Positions 43,967-53,885 are shown, numbered from the stretch's first letter. The stretch is 64,000 nucleotides of DNA from Chondrocystis sp. NIES-4102 (GCA_002368355.1 AP018281.1:744001-808000); one strand, 5' to 3'. The notes: generated by a model not told the origin, from the sequence alone. Numbers and translations: made by a program.

Positions 43967-45403
43967 ATGTCCGATTTAATCATCTTTTGGCATCGTCGCG
44001 ATTTACGCATCTTTGATAATGTCGGTTTGAGTGCTGCTGCTGCACAGACAAATAAGGTAGTTGGCTTATTTTGCCTCGATGGAAATATTCTAGAAAGGGA
44101 TGATGTAGCACCAGCTAGAGTAACCTATATGATAGGCTGTCTACAAGCATTAGAGCAAAGTTATCGAGATCTTGGTAGTCAATTATTAATTATTAAGGGT
44201 GAACCCGTTACCGCTATTCCACAATTAGCAGCAGCCTTAGCAGCCAAAGCAGTATATTGGAATTTAGATGTAGAACCCTACGCACAAAAACGCGATCGCT
44301 CGGTAACTGAAGCTTTAACAATCAAGGGAATAGGGACAAGTAACTTTTGGGATCAGTTATTGCACCACCCAGGCGAAATTGTCACCAAATTATCCAATGA
44401 ACCTTATAAGGTTTATACTCCCTTCTGGCGTAGTTGGAGTGAAAAACCCAAATCTGCGATCGTACCCCAGCCTAAACAGCTACAAGGTTTAAGTGAAAGT
44501 GAACTACAAAGTGCAACTAGTGCTGGAATAATCCCTTTACCCACGGCTAAAGATCTAGGCTATGGCTGGGATAATCCTCTAGTTTTAGAACCTGGAGAAA
44601 CCCCAGCTAAGGAAAGATTAGAAGAATTTAGCGATCGCTCTATCCACTCTTATGATGAAGAACGAAATTTTCCCTATCTAGACGGCACATCTCAATTAAG
44701 TGCTGCTTTAAAATTTGGTGCAATAGGTATTCGTACAGTCTGGCAAACCACCGAGGATATTTTAGCCCAATGTCGTAGTGATGAGGCGAAAACTAGTATA
44801 GTAACCTGGCGTAAAGAATTGGCTTGGCGTGAATTCTATCAACACTGTATGTTCTTCTTTCCAGAATTAGCCGAAGGTGCATATCGTCAAGAATTTAAAG
44901 ATTTTCCTTGGGAAAATAACGAAGAAAAATTTCAAGCATGGTGTGAGGGAAGAACAGGATACCCTATAGTTGATGCAGCAATGCGACAGTTGAATGAAAC
45001 AGGATGGATGCACAACCGTTGTCGGATGATTGTTGCTAGTTTTTTAACCAAAGATTTAATAATTGATTGGCGTTGGGGAGAAAAATATTTCATGCAGCGA
45101 CTCTACGACGGCGATCTCTCTGCTAATAATGGTGGTTGGCAATGGAGTGCTTCTAGTGGTATGGATCCTAAACCTTTACGTATTTTTAATCCTGCTACCC
45201 AAGCTGCTAAATTTGATCAAGATGGGGAATATATTCGTCAATGGTTACCCGAAATAAGTTCTATGGAAACTGAATATTTGGTAACAGGGAAAATTCCACC
45301 CCAGGAGCGAGCAGGTTATGATTATCCTCCGCCTTTGGTAGATCATAAAATACAACAAAGGAAATTTAAGGCACTCTATCAACAACAGAAAAGTTATCAA
45401 TAA
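43967..45403 (+). CDS. phrA: Deoxyribodipyrimidine photolyase (DNA photolyase)
   Basis: Light-driven repair of cyclobutane pyrimidine dimers with FAD and an antenna cofactor. 478 residues. The N-terminal Rossmann antenna domain starts [14 protein letters not shown] (about 5-18). The C-terminal FAD domain (about 205-470) includes [66 protein letters not shown] and [14 protein letters not shown], all typical of class I CPD photolyases. The sequence resembles the 8-HDF-type cyanobacterial enzyme. Confidence 0.94.
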   Translation: MSDLIIFWHRRDLRIFDNVGLSAAAAQTNKVVGLFCLDGNILERDDVAPARVTYMIGCLQALEQSYRDLGSQLLIIKGEPVTAIPQLAAALAAKAVYWNLDVEPYAQKRDRSVTEALTIKGIGTSNFWDQLLHHPGEIVTKLSNEPYKVYTPFWRSWSEKPKSAIVPQPKQLQGLSESELQSATSAGIIPLPTAKDLGYGWDNPLVLEPGETPAKERLEEFSDRSIHSYDEERNFPYLDGTSQLSAALKFGAIGIRTVWQTTEDILAQCRSDEAKTSIVTWRKELAWREFYQHCMFFFPELAEGAYRQEFKDFPWENNEEKFQAWCEGRTGYPIVDAAMRQLNETGWMHNRCRMIVASFLTKDLIIDWRWGEKYFMQRLYDGDLSANNGGWQWSASSGMDPKPLRIFNPATQAAKFDQDGEYIRQWLPEISSMETEYLVTGKIPPQERAGYDYPPPLVDHKIQQRKFKALYQQQKSYQ

Positions 45404-45413
45404 ACTTGAAAAA

Positions 45414-45450
45414 AGGACTAGATACATTCCAGCATTCTAGTCCTCTATTA
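45414..45450 (+). terminator. Terminator-like hairpin after phrA
   Basis: Perfect stem AGGACTAGA (45414-45422) with TCTAGTCCT (45436-45444). Preceded by a run of A, but the T-run after it is weak (CTATTAAAG), so it may work better for leftward transcripts. Confidence 0.65.
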
Positions 45451-45546
45451 AAGTTACTGCTATTTTGTTACGTGTAGATCACAAATAAAAGCTGATGGCT
45501 ATAAGCTACGAGCTAATTACTTGAGAACGGCTGCAACGCCAATTAT

Positions 45547-45882
45547 CTAGCTATTTGGTACAGTTTGAACGTCAGTAGCACCATCTACCCCTTGTGCAAC
45601 TTGTTCAGCTTCAGCTAATACTCCTTCTGCATCAGGGTTATATTTTAATACAACAGTGCTACCAGTTTGAGCAACCCAAAGACCTACGTTATCAGAGATT
45701 CCAGCATCATCTAAGGCTTTAGCAACACGTTTAGCCAAACCACTTTCATCAAACTGACCATCCAAACCAACTTTTTCAGGAGCAATACCGTTATCTTTGG
45801 CTGCTGCTCTTACAGATACATTACCTGCTTGTGCTGCTTTATCCTCTTCCTTTTTGCCAAATAATCTGGATAGAAAACCCAT
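45547..45882 (-). CDS. Small protein with BON-like domain
   Basis: 111 residues. N-terminal amphipathic, positively charged segment MGFLSRLFGKKEEDKAA, then about 60 residues, LAKRVAKALDDAGI to VDGATDVQTV. These follow the BON pattern: helix, strand with VVLKYNPDAEG in the place of the usual VxLxGxV, helix, strand ending in Gly-x-x-x-Val. BON domains bind phospholipids or polymers. A LysM domain, often paired with BON, is absent. Role unknown. Confidence 0.6.
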   Translation of the reverse strand: MGFLSRLFGKKEEDKAAQAGNVSVRAAAKDNGIAPEKVGLDGQFDESGLAKRVAKALDDAGISDNVGLWVAQTGSTVVLKYNPDAEGVLAEAEQVAQGVDGATDVQTVPNS

Positions 45883-46079
45883 AATTGTATCCTCTTAATC
45901 TATGTTTGCTCTGTATCAAAAGTGTAAATTGATCACACTCAAAGGAAGTATAAAATTGGCTGGTAAAAACCCTGTCAAGAAGTAATAAAGAATTTAGATT
46001 TGAGCGCGATACTCTATTAAGTGACTAGTTATTATTACCAGTTAAAAGATCATAACTAGAACCAGAAACATTGCGTAAC

Positions 46080-46232
46080 TTATAGGTTACTGTAAATTTC
46101 TAAATTGTTGCCAAATTCCGAATAACCCATTATTACCCACGCTTCGGGTAAAGTTGCGCTTGCGTTTTCTTGGGTTGCTAATTTTAAAGTAGAGTCTAAT
46201 AAATTTAAATTACTAATTCCCATTTTATTCAT
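46080..46232 (-). CDS. Possible 50-residue protein or gene remnant
   Basis: From ATG 46232 the frame gives MNKMGISNLNLLDSTLKLAT, continuing to an aromatic-rich end with PEAWVIMGYSEFGNN. The composition is protein-like, unlike the upstream part of the same open frame, which is encoded by dispersed repeats. There is no ribosome-binding site. It may be the tail of a gene cut by repeat insertion. Confidence 0.25.
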   Translation of the reverse strand: MNKMGISNLNLLDSTLKLATQENASATLPEAWVIMGYSEFGNNLEIYSNL

Positions 46233-46262
46233 TGGCTTTAAGGTAGGGGGTAGTGGGTAGTA

Positions 46263-46326
46263 GGCGCGGAAAGCGTCCCTGAGCGCAAGCTTGCTTTGGC
46301 GACCAAAGCGCGAACGTGACGATAGT
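46263..46326. repeat. 64-bp dispersed hairpin repeat B, copy 2
   Basis: Matches 41003-41066 with a few changes. The hairpin loop reads CGA instead of TCG, i.e. the loop has been flipped while the TTTGG/CCAAA stem is unchanged. Confidence 0.8.
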
Positions 46327-46341
46327 AGGTAGTAAGGGTTG

Positions 46342-46368
46342 AGTAATCCCACAAGGGGACAATGAGAG
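46342..46368. repeat. 27-bp dispersed repeat C, copy 2 (inverted)
   Basis: AGTAATCCCACAAGGGGACA plus ATGAGAG, the exact reverse complement of 42378-42404. Confidence 0.75.
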
Positions 46369-46441
46369 AAAGGCATCCCTCGTACGGGTTAGCTGCCCAT
46401 CAAAGCTAATAGCCAATAAATATCAGGCAACGCAATAAAAG

Positions 46442-47500
46442 TTAATAACTATGAACAGTAACATTGCTTAAATCATTAACGCCAAACTGTTTAACTTGAC
46501 GTGGTTGAAGATAAACTTTATTTCCTGCGGATAAATTGAGATGCTGGAATTCTTCGCGACTTAAATGAGCCATAAATATCGATCGCTCACTCTTTGAAGA
46601 TGAAGTTTCGGCGATGAGTTCTAATTCTAATTGAATTTCCCACCCTAAATGAACTACTCTTTTGATTACGGCGGGTAAATCTTTGGCTTGTGGGGTTTTG
46701 CTAATATTAAAGTCGTGAGGACGAATAAAAACTTGCTCAAAGCGATCGCTACTGTGATTAATAGCCCCAAAACTAGTACGGGGAAAAACATTAACCTCCC
46801 CAACAAAGCTCATTACAAAAGGATTAACAGGACGATCATAGATTTCTGCGGGTGTTCCTATTTGTTCGATTTTACCCTGATTCATCACTACAATTTTATC
46901 AGCTACCGCCATTGCTTCTTCGCGATCATGGGTAACAAAAATACTGGTTAAATGTACTTCCTCATGCAGACGGCGTAACCAATTACGTAATTCCTGTCTC
47001 ACTTTGGCATCTAATGCCCCAAAAGGTTCATCTAATAGTAATACTTCTGGTTGCACTGCTAAAGCACGGGCTAAAGCTACCCTTTGTCTTTGTCCTCCTG
47101 AGAGTTGATGGGGATAGCGATCGCCAAATCCTTGTAGTTGGATTAGTTCTAGTAATTCCTCCACCCTTTGTTTAATAACTTTTGGGGGTTTATTGCGGAT
47201 ATCTAAACCAAAGGCAATATTTTTTCTAACGGTAAGATGTTTAAACAGGGCGTAGTGTTGGAATACAAAACCAATGTTGCGTTTTCTAATATCTAGATGG
47301 GTAGTATCGCGATCGCTAATATGAACAGTACCTGTGTCTGGGGTTTCTAAACCTGCTATGGTTCTAAGTAAGGTGGATTTACCCGAACCTGAAGGGCCCA
47401 GTAACGCTACTAAAGTTCCAGGTTCAACATGAAGATCGATTTCTTTTAAAGCTTGGAAATCACCGAATTTTTTTGATACTTGTCTGACTGTAATACTCAT
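46442..47500 (-). CDS. cysA: Sulfate/thiosulfate ABC transporter ATP-binding protein
   Basis: Powers sulfate import. 352 residues from ATG 47500; a TTG 12 bases upstream is less likely. Walker [10 protein letters not shown] at 35-43, Q-loop VFQHYALF near 80, signature [15 protein letters not shown] near 133, Walker [17 protein letters not shown] near 155 and the switch His in [15 protein letters not shown] near 189. A C-terminal TOBE-like regulatory region follows (about 235-352). Last gene of the leftward operon sbpA-(small gene)-cysT-cysW-cysA; it starts 19 bases after cysW. Confidence 0.93.
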   Translation of the reverse strand: MSITVRQVSKKFGDFQALKEIDLHVEPGTLVALLGPSGSGKSTLLRTIAGLETPDTGTVHISDRDTTHLDIRKRNIGFVFQHYALFKHLTVRKNIAFGLDIRNKPPKVIKQRVEELLELIQLQGFGDRYPHQLSGGQRQRVALARALAVQPEVLLLDEPFGALDAKVRQELRNWLRRLHEEVHLTSIFVTHDREEAMAVADKIVVMNQGKIEQIGTPAEIYDRPVNPFVMSFVGEVNVFPRTSFGAINHSSDRFEQVFIRPHDFNISKTPQAKDLPAVIKRVVHLGWEIQLELELIAETSSSKSERSIFMAHLSREEFQHLNLSAGNKVYLQPRQVKQFGVNDLSNVTVHSY

Positions 47501-47519
47501 AATAAATAACAACTTATAA

Positions 47520-48335
47520 TTAATAACTTTTTTTCTGCAACAATTCCTGCAAAATTAACGTAAATATCCCAAGTAAAGCCAAAATAGCTGCTGCGCCAAA
47601 GGCTGCTTCTGCTTGATAGTTTTTATATGCCTGTTCTACAAATATAGGTAAAGTGGCGGTTTTTCCCAGGATACTACCCGAAACCACTGAAACTGCCCCA
47701 AATTCCCCCATCGCCCTAGCATTGGTTAATAAGATGCCGTAAAGTAAGCCCCAGCGAATACTAGGTAAGGTAATACGAGTAAAAACTTGCCAGTCATTCG
47801 CCCCTAGGGTACGGGCTGCGGTTTCCTGTTCTGATCCTATTTCTTCGAGGATGGGAATAACTTCTCGCGCCACAAAGGGTAAAGTTACAAATGCTGTGGC
47901 TAAAACAATTCCTGGAAGGGCAAAAATAATTTTAATATCTAAAGTTTTAAATAAGCCACCCAGCCACCCATTATCACCGTAAAGTAAAATCAACATTAAA
48001 CCTGCCACCACAGGAGAAATTGAAAAGGGAAGATCGATAATACTTAAAAGTAAGGTTCTACCACGAAAACGATTACGGGCGATTAACCACGCAGCACATA
48101 AACCAAATACTGTATTAATGGGGACGGCGATCGCTGTGGCGATTAGGGTTAGTTTAACTGCTTGCCAAAATTCTCGTTTATTAATTTCTGTGATAAATAC
48201 TTGAATACCCTGGTGGAAAGCTTCGTAAAAGATGGCAATAGCAGGAACAACTAAAAGTAAAGCTAAATAACTTAGGGCGATCGCAATTAAAATGTATTGC
48301 AGTCGGTTATCTTTTTTAGTCAGCATAGCGCGCAC
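47520..48335 (-). CDS. cysW: Sulfate ABC transporter permease CysW
   Basis: Inner-membrane half of the sulfate channel, paired with CysT. 271 residues from GTG 48335; an ATG three codons downstream (48326) is equally plausible. Six predicted membrane helices. The EAA loop [32 protein letters not shown] (about 170-201) contacts CysA. FREF-type sequence [28 protein letters not shown] opens the first transmembrane core. It overlaps the cysT end by 11-20 bases, indicating translational coupling. Confidence 0.92.
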   Translation of the reverse strand: MRAMLTKKDNRLQYILIAIALSYLALLLVVPAIAIFYEAFHQGIQVFITEINKREFWQAVKLTLIATAIAVPINTVFGLCAAWLIARNRFRGRTLLLSIIDLPFSISPVVAGLMLILLYGDNGWLGGLFKTLDIKIIFALPGIVLATAFVTLPFVAREVIPILEEIGSEQETAARTLGANDWQVFTRITLPSIRWGLLYGILLTNARAMGEFGAVSVVSGSILGKTATLPIFVEQAYKNYQAEAAFGAAAILALLGIFTLILQELLQKKSY

Positions 48336-49170
48336 TCCACTTTTGCAACAGATTTATCAGTATTAGTAAAACCAAGGAGACTAATAGTAAAACTGTCCCA
48401 ATCGTGGTAGCACCTACATAGTCGTATTGTTCTAATTTTTGAAACACCAACACAGGGGCAATTAAATCTTTAAAAGGCATATTGGCAGCTACCATCACCA
48501 CTGATCCGTATTCTCCTACCGCCCTAGAAAATCCTAAAGCCATTCCTGTTAAAATTGGAGGTATCAAAGGGGGTAAAATGACTCGCCAAAAGGTTTGAGC
48601 ATCGGTTGCACCCAAAGAGTGAGCAGCTTGTTCTATTTCTGGTTCGAGTTCTAATAGTACTGGTTGTAAAGTTCTAACAACAAAAGGTAGAGAGATAAAT
48701 AGCATCGCTAGTAATACTCCCAAACGAGTAAAGGCTATTTTTATCCCCAAAGGCGCGAAGAATTGCCCTATCCAACCATTGTTACTATAGATAGTTGCTA
48801 AAACCAAACCAGCTACCGAAGTCGGTAAAGCAAAGGGAATATCGATCGCTCCATTAATAATTTTTTTCCCTGGAAACTGATAACGCACTAAAATCCAAGC
48901 AATTAAAGTTCCCATCACCCCATTAATTAAACCTGCAACTAGGGCAGTTATAAAAGTAACTTCGTAGGCAGATAAAGCCACGGGGTTAATTGCAGTTTGC
49001 CAAAAGTTATCAACACCAATCGTTAAGGATTTGGTTATGAGGGCTGTAATTGGTAAGAGTAGGATTAAACATAAATAACTTAAAGTAATTAGCCAAATAA
49101 CAGGAAATTTACCTTGATATTGCAATATTTTGGGAATTTTTAATGGTGTAAAATAATTATAAAACTGCAT
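48316..49170 (-). CDS. cysT: Sulfate ABC transporter permease CysT
   Basis: Second permease subunit of the sulfate transporter. 284 residues with six predicted membrane helices. YEVTFITALVAGLINGVMGT (about 69-88), DIPFALPTSVAGL (about 112-124) and the EAA loop IEQAAHSLGATDAQTFWRVILPPLIPPI (about 190-217) are family-typical. AVGEYGSVVMVAANMP is a CysT/CysW signature. It starts 21 bases after the small gene at 49192. Confidence 0.93.
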   Translation of the reverse strand: MQFYNYFTPLKIPKILQYQGKFPVIWLITLSYLCLILLLPITALITKSLTIGVDNFWQTAINPVALSAYEVTFITALVAGLINGVMGTLIAWILVRYQFPGKKIINGAIDIPFALPTSVAGLVLATIYSNNGWIGQFFAPLGIKIAFTRLGVLLAMLFISLPFVVRTLQPVLLELEPEIEQAAHSLGATDAQTFWRVILPPLIPPILTGMALGFSRAVGEYGSVVMVAANMPFKDLIAPVLVFQKLEQYDYVGATTIGTVLLLVSLVLLILINLLQKWSARYAD

Positions 49171-49191
49171 TACGATACTTGAGGAGAGCGA

Positions 49192-49494
49192 CTATTGAAC
49201 CAAATCTAAATTAATTGCCGTAACCTTAACTTTGACGGCTAAAGCTTGAAGATATACCGCAGCCTGAATAATCTCTTCAACTGTACCAGTTATATCGATG
49301 TAGCACCAGTTATAGCAATCGCGCCCGAAACCTGTTAATTTACCTATCGGAGTTAAGCTAATTTTTGTTAACATCATCAGGCAAACTAAAACCTCTCCTA
49401 CTACACGACTTTTAGGTAATTTCAAGATCAGCTTGACATTAATAGTTGAGGTTATAAAATTTTTTTGGCAAATTAAAGTAGAGGAATCCAACAT
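49192..49494 (-). CDS. Small conserved protein within the sulfate transport operon
   Basis: 100 residues, no membrane helix. LVCLMMLTKISLTPIGKLTGF and the C-terminal AAVYLQALAVKVKVTAINLDLV suggest an alpha/beta fold. I recognise no named domain. Its place between sbpA and cysT matches the position of a small gene in the Synechocystis sulfate operon (ssr2439, from memory), so it is likely a genuine conserved component of unknown role. Confidence 0.6.
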   Translation of the reverse strand: MLDSSTLICQKNFITSTINVKLILKLPKSRVVGEVLVCLMMLTKISLTPIGKLTGFGRDCYNWCYIDITGTVEEIIQAAVYLQALAVKVKVTAINLDLVQ

Positions 49495-49529
49495 CAGTTT
49501 TATTGCAAATAAATTAGGAATGTTTTTAA

Positions 49530-50570
49530 TTACTTTTGACCGTTTTTAGCGATCATTTTGTCAAATATTGTCCCGTCATCAAAAAATTGAGTTTGGATTT
49601 TTTCCCAACCACCAAAATCTTTAACTGTGTTGAGTTTTTGCACTTGAGGAAACTTACTAGCAAACTCCTGCGCCACAGTCGTATCTACAGGACGAAAACC
49701 AGCCTGTGCAAATTCTTTTTGAGCAGAGGGAGTATATAAATATTCTGCAAAAGCTTGAGCCACTTCCCTTGTCCCATGTTGATCAACATTGGCATCAACC
49801 AAGGCTACAGGACTATCAATAGAAATATTGTAGTCAGTTGGAACAAAATAAGGATAAGCAGTTCCTTTGTCTTGGGCTAAAAGCACTTCATTTTCGTAGT
49901 TAATTAGTACATTACCCTGTCCTTGCTGATAAAAAACATCACTGGCTTCGCGAGCATCCTTTGGCATAATTGGCACTTGACTATAAACTTTTTCGGTAAA
50001 ACTTGCTGCTTCTGCTTCATTACCATCTTTCAGTCCTGCACCCCATAAAGCAAGGAAATTCCATCTTGCTCCCCCCGAAGTTTTAGGGTTAGCCGTAATA
50101 ACTTCTATTCCTGGTTGGGCTAAATCTGACCATTGATTTACCTTAACCGTGTCATCTCGCTTAACTATCGCAGCCACAGATCTAGCCACAATTGATTCAT
50201 TGGGCAATTCTTGTTCCCACCCAGGCTCAATTAAACCTGCTTCCTCAATTTTTTTAGTATCTAAAGCTAAAGCTAAAGCAACCACATCCGCTTCTAAACC
50301 ATCGATCACAGCGCGAGTTTGTGAACCAGATCCGCCGTAACTCTGTTCTATCACTACATCTTGCCCTGTTTTATCTTTCCACTCTTGAACAAATTGCGGA
50401 ATGATTTTTTCATAAGCACTTTGGGTAACAGCATAGGAAACCAGAGTTAGTTTTACCTCAGATTCTGCGGATTTTTTTGCTTGGTCTTGACTTTGGGCAG
50501 TAGTACAACCCACTATTCCCGTACTAAGTAGTCCCCCCGTCAGTATCCAAGCGATTAAATTTTTTTTCAT
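49530..50570 (-). CDS. sbpA: Sulfate-binding lipoprotein SbpA
   Basis: Captures sulfate or thiosulfate in the periplasm for CysTWA. 346 residues from ATG 50570; a TTG nine codons upstream is rejected because the ATG gives a normal lipoprotein signal. Hydrophobic core, then STGIVGC with the lipidated Cys. LVSYAVTQSAYEKIIPQF, SYGGSGSQTRAVIDGLEADVVALAL and KTSGGARWNFLALWGAGL are signature ligand-loop motifs of the sulfate-binding family. First gene of the operon. Confidence 0.93.
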   Translation of the reverse strand: MKKNLIAWILTGGLLSTGIVGCTTAQSQDQAKKSAESEVKLTLVSYAVTQSAYEKIIPQFVQEWKDKTGQDVVIEQSYGGSGSQTRAVIDGLEADVVALALALDTKKIEEAGLIEPGWEQELPNESIVARSVAAIVKRDDTVKVNQWSDLAQPGIEVITANPKTSGGARWNFLALWGAGLKDGNEAEAASFTEKVYSQVPIMPKDAREASDVFYQQGQGNVLINYENEVLLAQDKGTAYPYFVPTDYNISIDSPVALVDANVDQHGTREVAQAFAEYLYTPSAQKEFAQAGFRPVDTTVAQEFASKFPQVQKLNTVKDFGGWEKIQTQFFDDGTIFDKMIAKNGQK

Positions 50571-50883
50571 TTTTGATGCGATTCTTTCTTCTTTCAAGTT
50601 AGGTTCAATCTTACTTTACTTTAATTTGAATTGCAATACATTTTTGATTCAATTCTGACCAGGGTAATTTTGCCAATAAAAAACCCCCCAATTTCTTGGG
50701 AGGAAACTAATTAATTATTAGCTTTTAGCTTTGACGATCCGTTTATCCGTGTTTGATAGCTTTTAGCTTTCAGCTTTCAGCTTCTAATTGCCAAGTAATC
50801 ACTAATTATTATTACAAGCGTACAAGCGTACAAGCGTGCCTCCTACCTCCTACCTACTACCTACTACCGTTCCTCCTATCTCC
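50571..50883. other. Intergenic region: sbpA promoter, E2 terminator and short repeats
   Basis: The first ~100 bases should hold the leftward sbpA promoter. A leftward terminator follows at 50678-50703, then TAGCTTTTAGC/TTTCAGC units (50715-50785), three ACAAGCGT units (50815-50838) and CCTACTACCTA units (50840-50872). Confidence 0.6.
50678..50703 (-). terminator. Intrinsic terminator of the E2 transcript
   Basis: On the minus strand: CCTCCCAA, four-base loop, TTGGGGGG, then six T. It lies 180 bases past the stop of the dihydrolipoamide acyltransferase gene and insulates it from sbpA. Confidence 0.85.
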
Positions 50884-52182
50884 TTATAGCGTCAAAGACT
50901 GAGGATTTGTTTCAATCAAAGTTGCCAAATCTTTCAAAAAGGCTGCTGCTTGCGCGCCATAGATAATACGGTGGTCGGATGTGATATTAACCTTCATCTG
51001 ACGTTTTACACCCATCATCCCTGAGTTATCAGCCACTAATTGAGGCTTAGAACCACCTACAGCTAAGATTGAACCTTGCCCTGGAGGTAAAATAGCATCG
51101 AAACTATCTACCCCAAACATCCCTAAGTTAGAAAGGGTAAATGTACCAGTGCTATATTCCTCTGGTTTTAATTGTTTAGCTCTGGAGCGATCAACTAAGT
51201 CTTTCCAAGTACGAGAAAGAGAATAAATATCCATTTGATCGGCATTACGTAGCACAGGGGTAATCAAACCGCCATCAGGCATTGCCACCGCCACAGCAAT
51301 ATTTATTTCGGAATTATAACTAATAGCATCTTGACGATACCCAGCATTAACCACAGGATGTTGTTTTAAAGTAACCGCGATCGCTTTAGCTAATAGGGCA
51401 GTCATAGTTACACCCTTAGATTTTATCTGTTGATAAAGTGCATCTAAAGCATCGGTAGTAATAGTATAGGAAACGTGGAAAGTAGGCACTTGCAAACTTG
51501 CCATCATGTTCTGTACTACCGCTTTTTGTAATGTATTGAGGGGTACAGTTTCTCCAGGGGTAGAACTAACAACAGGTACTGGTGCTGGTGCTGGTGCTGG
51601 TGCTGGTGCTGGTGCTGGTGCTACAGCAGTTGCAGGTGTGGGAGTGGAGGTTTTACCCGAAGCTTTTTCCACATCACCTGTGGTAATTCGCCCATAAGGC
51701 CCACTACCCTCAAGTGTTTTTAAATCTATATTTAATTGTTTAGCTAGTTTTTTGGCTCTTGGAGAGGCAACAATTCTACCTTCTGCACGACTACCATTGC
51801 TAGAAGCAGTATTATTAGCAGTAGTAGAAGTAACATCTACCTGAGCATTTGCCTTAACTGTTTCTGGTTTAGCTGCTGTAGTGCTAGCACCATTATCAGA
51901 CTTAAGGGAGGCTGCTTGCTTTTTAGCTTCAGCAATTTCCGCTTCGGTTTCTGCAATAAGAGCGATCGCACTACCTACAGGTGCTTCTTGTCCTGCTTCT
52001 ACTAAAATTACAGCTAGATAACCTTCATTAAAAGATTCTACATCCATATCGGCTTTATCCGACTCTACCACTAAAACCGTTTCTCCTTTGGTAATTTTGT
52101 CCCCAGGCGATTTTGTCCATTCGACTATTTTACCTTCGGTCATAGTAGAACTGAGGGCGGGCATAAATATATCGTGAATCAT
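50884..52182 (-). CDS. pdhC: Dihydrolipoamide acetyltransferase, E2 of pyruvate dehydrogenase
   Basis: Core of the pyruvate dehydrogenase complex; passes acetyl groups from E1 to CoA. 432 residues. Lipoyl domain (1-78) with lipoylated K43 in VVESDKADMDVES, then a linker, a peripheral subunit-binding domain (about 132-168, VASPRAKKLAKQLNIDLKTLEGSGPYGRI), and an Ala-Pro repeat linker (about 188-206). The acyltransferase domain (about 210-432) ends with ITSDHRIIYGAQAA. The motif has Tyr where bacterial E2 proteins usually have Asp (HRxxDG), as I recall for cyanobacterial and plastid E2. No E1 or E3 gene adjoins. Confidence 0.9.
   Translation of the reverse strand: MIHDIFMPALSSTMTEGKIVEWTKSPGDKITKGETVLVVESDKADMDVESFNEGYLAVILVEAGQEAPVGSAIALIAETEAEIAEAKKQAASLKSDNGASTTAAKPETVKANAQVDVTSTTANNTASSNGSRAEGRIVASPRAKKLAKQLNIDLKTLEGSGPYGRITTGDVEKASGKTSTPTPATAVAPAPAPAPAPAPAPVPVVSSTPGETVPLNTLQKAVVQNMMASLQVPTFHVSYTITTDALDALYQQIKSKGVTMTALLAKAIAVTLKQHPVVNAGYRQDAISYNSEINIAVAVAMPDGGLITPVLRNADQMDIYSLSRTWKDLVDRSRAKQLKPEEYSTGTFTLSNLGMFGVDSFDAILPPGQGSILAVGGSKPQLVADNSGMMGVKRQMKVNITSDHRIIYGAQAAAFLKDLATLIETNPQSLTL
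51568..51622. repeat. Ala-Pro-coding GGTGCT microsatellite in pdhC
   Basis: Six-base unit GGTGCT repeated about eight times. On the coding strand it encodes alternating Ala-Pro, a flexible linker before the catalytic domain whose length is likely to vary. Confidence 0.85.
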
Positions 52183-52323
52183 GGTATGCGATCTTTTCCT
52201 TATAATTAACTAACTTGCAGTTATTGTAAAAAATTCAATTAGCTGTAATTTTGCTTTGCTTACAGTCTACGATAATAACATTTAACGCACTTCTATAAGT
52301 TTACAGATAATCACTGATATATT

Positions 52324-53565
52324 TTAACGTTGAGCTAGTTTTGGGGTTCTACCTAATAATCCTGTCATTAGTTTTAAAGCCAGTATTTTTAGCGGTTTAA
52401 CGCGATTCATTAAGCGTAATCCAACACGACGCAAGACAACTACAGGCAACCAATTATTAGAAAACATCCGATCAAGTAAATCAGTAAAGCCCAAAATCGC
52501 CAAATTTTCTAGTTTGCGCCAACCTTCATAACGTTTTAAAACTTTAATTGTGCCAATGTCAATTCCTTGTTGATGGGCAGTCTGTAATATCTGTGCTAAA
52601 GAAGCAGCATCGCGGATACCTAAATTTAAACCCTGTCCCCCAACGGGATGGCAACAATGAGCAGCATCACCAATTAAAGCCAAACGATGTTTAATATAGC
52701 GATCGCACTGCATCAATTGTACAGGGAATACCAAGCGATCGCTCTCAAGCTCAATCTCCCCCAATACTCCGCCTAAATAACTTTGCAGCTTCTCTATAAA
52801 AATCGCCTCTTCAACTTCTGCCAATGCTTTAGCCTCTGCGTGGGGATGTGTCCAAACAATCTGACAACGATTTCCAGGTAAGGGTAAAACCCCCATAGGG
52901 CCACTCGACGAAAAACGTTCAAAAGCGGTATTATTTTCTGGAGCAGTATGTTTAATTGTAAAAGCCACGCAAGACTGCCAATATTTCCAACCACGGGTTT
53001 TAATTCCTGCTAAGGTACGCAATTTTGAACGCGCCCCATCAGCACCAATAACTAATTTAGTCTTGATTTGACGCTCGCTCTCTGCAACTTTCACAACCAC
53101 GGTTGAGTTATCTTTACTATTTACCACCTTGATAACTTCTCCAGGACAAAGCCAAGTTACATTAGCACAGTTATTTAGATATTTTTGTAAAGTAGTTAAA
53201 ACCACATTATGTTGAGCAACATAACCTAAATATTCTCCAGATAAGTCTTGACTTTCAAACTGTACCCGATGGGGATAATTAGCATCAGATAGATTAATAT
53301 GGTGATATTTACCAATATGAGGGAATATATCCTGCCAAACACCAATTCCTTGATAAATATAACTAGATAAGGGTGAAAAAGCGTAAGCTTGGGTTCTAGC
53401 TGCTGCTACTTCCTGGGGTTGAGCTTCAATTAAAATAATCTTTAAACCAGAATTTTTTAGGGCTGCTGCTAGGGTTGCACCCACAATACCACCACCCACT
53501 ATTGCCAAGTCGCAATCAAAATTTAAAGATGAAGGAATAATATCTGGTTGCTGTGCTGCTAACAT
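52324..53565 (-). CDS. UbiH/COQ6-type FAD-dependent monooxygenase
   Basis: Flavin aromatic hydroxylase family; in cyanobacteria such proteins are proposed to act in quinone (plastoquinone) biosynthesis, but the substrate here is not shown. 413 residues. CDLAIVGGGIVGATLAAAL (about 18-36) is the FAD Rossmann motif. LVIGADGARSKLR (about 171-183) is the DG motif. LALIGDAAHCCHPVGGQGLNLGIRDA (about 290-315) is the GD motif for FAD ribityl binding. An N-terminal extension of about 15 residues precedes the fold. Monocistronic. Confidence 0.85.
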   Translation of the reverse strand: MLAAQQPDIIPSSLNFDCDLAIVGGGIVGATLAAALKNSGLKIILIEAQPQEVAAARTQAYAFSPLSSYIYQGIGVWQDIFPHIGKYHHINLSDANYPHRVQFESQDLSGEYLGYVAQHNVVLTTLQKYLNNCANVTWLCPGEVIKVVNSKDNSTVVVKVAESERQIKTKLVIGADGARSKLRTLAGIKTRGWKYWQSCVAFTIKHTAPENNTAFERFSSSGPMGVLPLPGNRCQIVWTHPHAEAKALAEVEEAIFIEKLQSYLGGVLGEIELESDRLVFPVQLMQCDRYIKHRLALIGDAAHCCHPVGGQGLNLGIRDAASLAQILQTAHQQGIDIGTIKVLKRYEGWRKLENLAILGFTDLLDRMFSNNWLPVVVLRRVGLRLMNRVKPLKILALKLMTGLLGRTPKLAQR

Positions 53566-53885
53566 TTTTGTATGAATAAAAAAAATAAATAATGATGAGT
53601 ATATATACTTTCTTTATTGTGACGCGTCAGGCAAATTAGAACAAGGGAAATATTTTTAGAAATTGGCAATTAATGGGTCTGGATGAGGAAAGACAACTAT
53701 ATAATAGTTTAACAAATGGAATTAGCAGCTTACATAAAATTAGTTCATACTTATAATAATAATTAGGCAAATGCTCCATTGAGAAACTAACTATTCTAAA
53801 GTTAAAGTTATTTAGTAAATTTCGGCACTACCGCGAGCCAGACTGTTTGAGTACAACTTAAGTAGCAGTTAAGGAAGGATTAATA
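53566..53885. promoter_or_regulatory. Divergent region between ubiH-like and dnaJ-like genes
   Basis: 320 bases with promoters for both directions expected. I see no repeats and no convincing RNA structure. A 27-codon frame at 53673-53756 lacks a ribosome-binding site. Confidence 0.4.

Larger units (their letters stand above)
45883..46441. other. 560-bp intergenic region with repeats between BON-like gene and cysA
   Basis: Contains a possible 50-codon leftward gene (46080-46232), GTAGTAGG units (46243-46262, 46322-46340), repeat B (46263-46326) and repeat C (46342-46368). The first 190 bases carry the promoter of the leftward BON-like gene. No terminator for cysA is obvious. Confidence 0.5.

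Noticed and set aside
46233-46376. Upstream extension of the small leftward frame at 46080
   Set aside because: This part is encoded by repeats B and C, so it is not protein-coding sequence in origin.
53673-53756. 27-codon rightward frame before the dnaJ-like gene
   Set aside because: No ribosome-binding site and no recognisable sequence.
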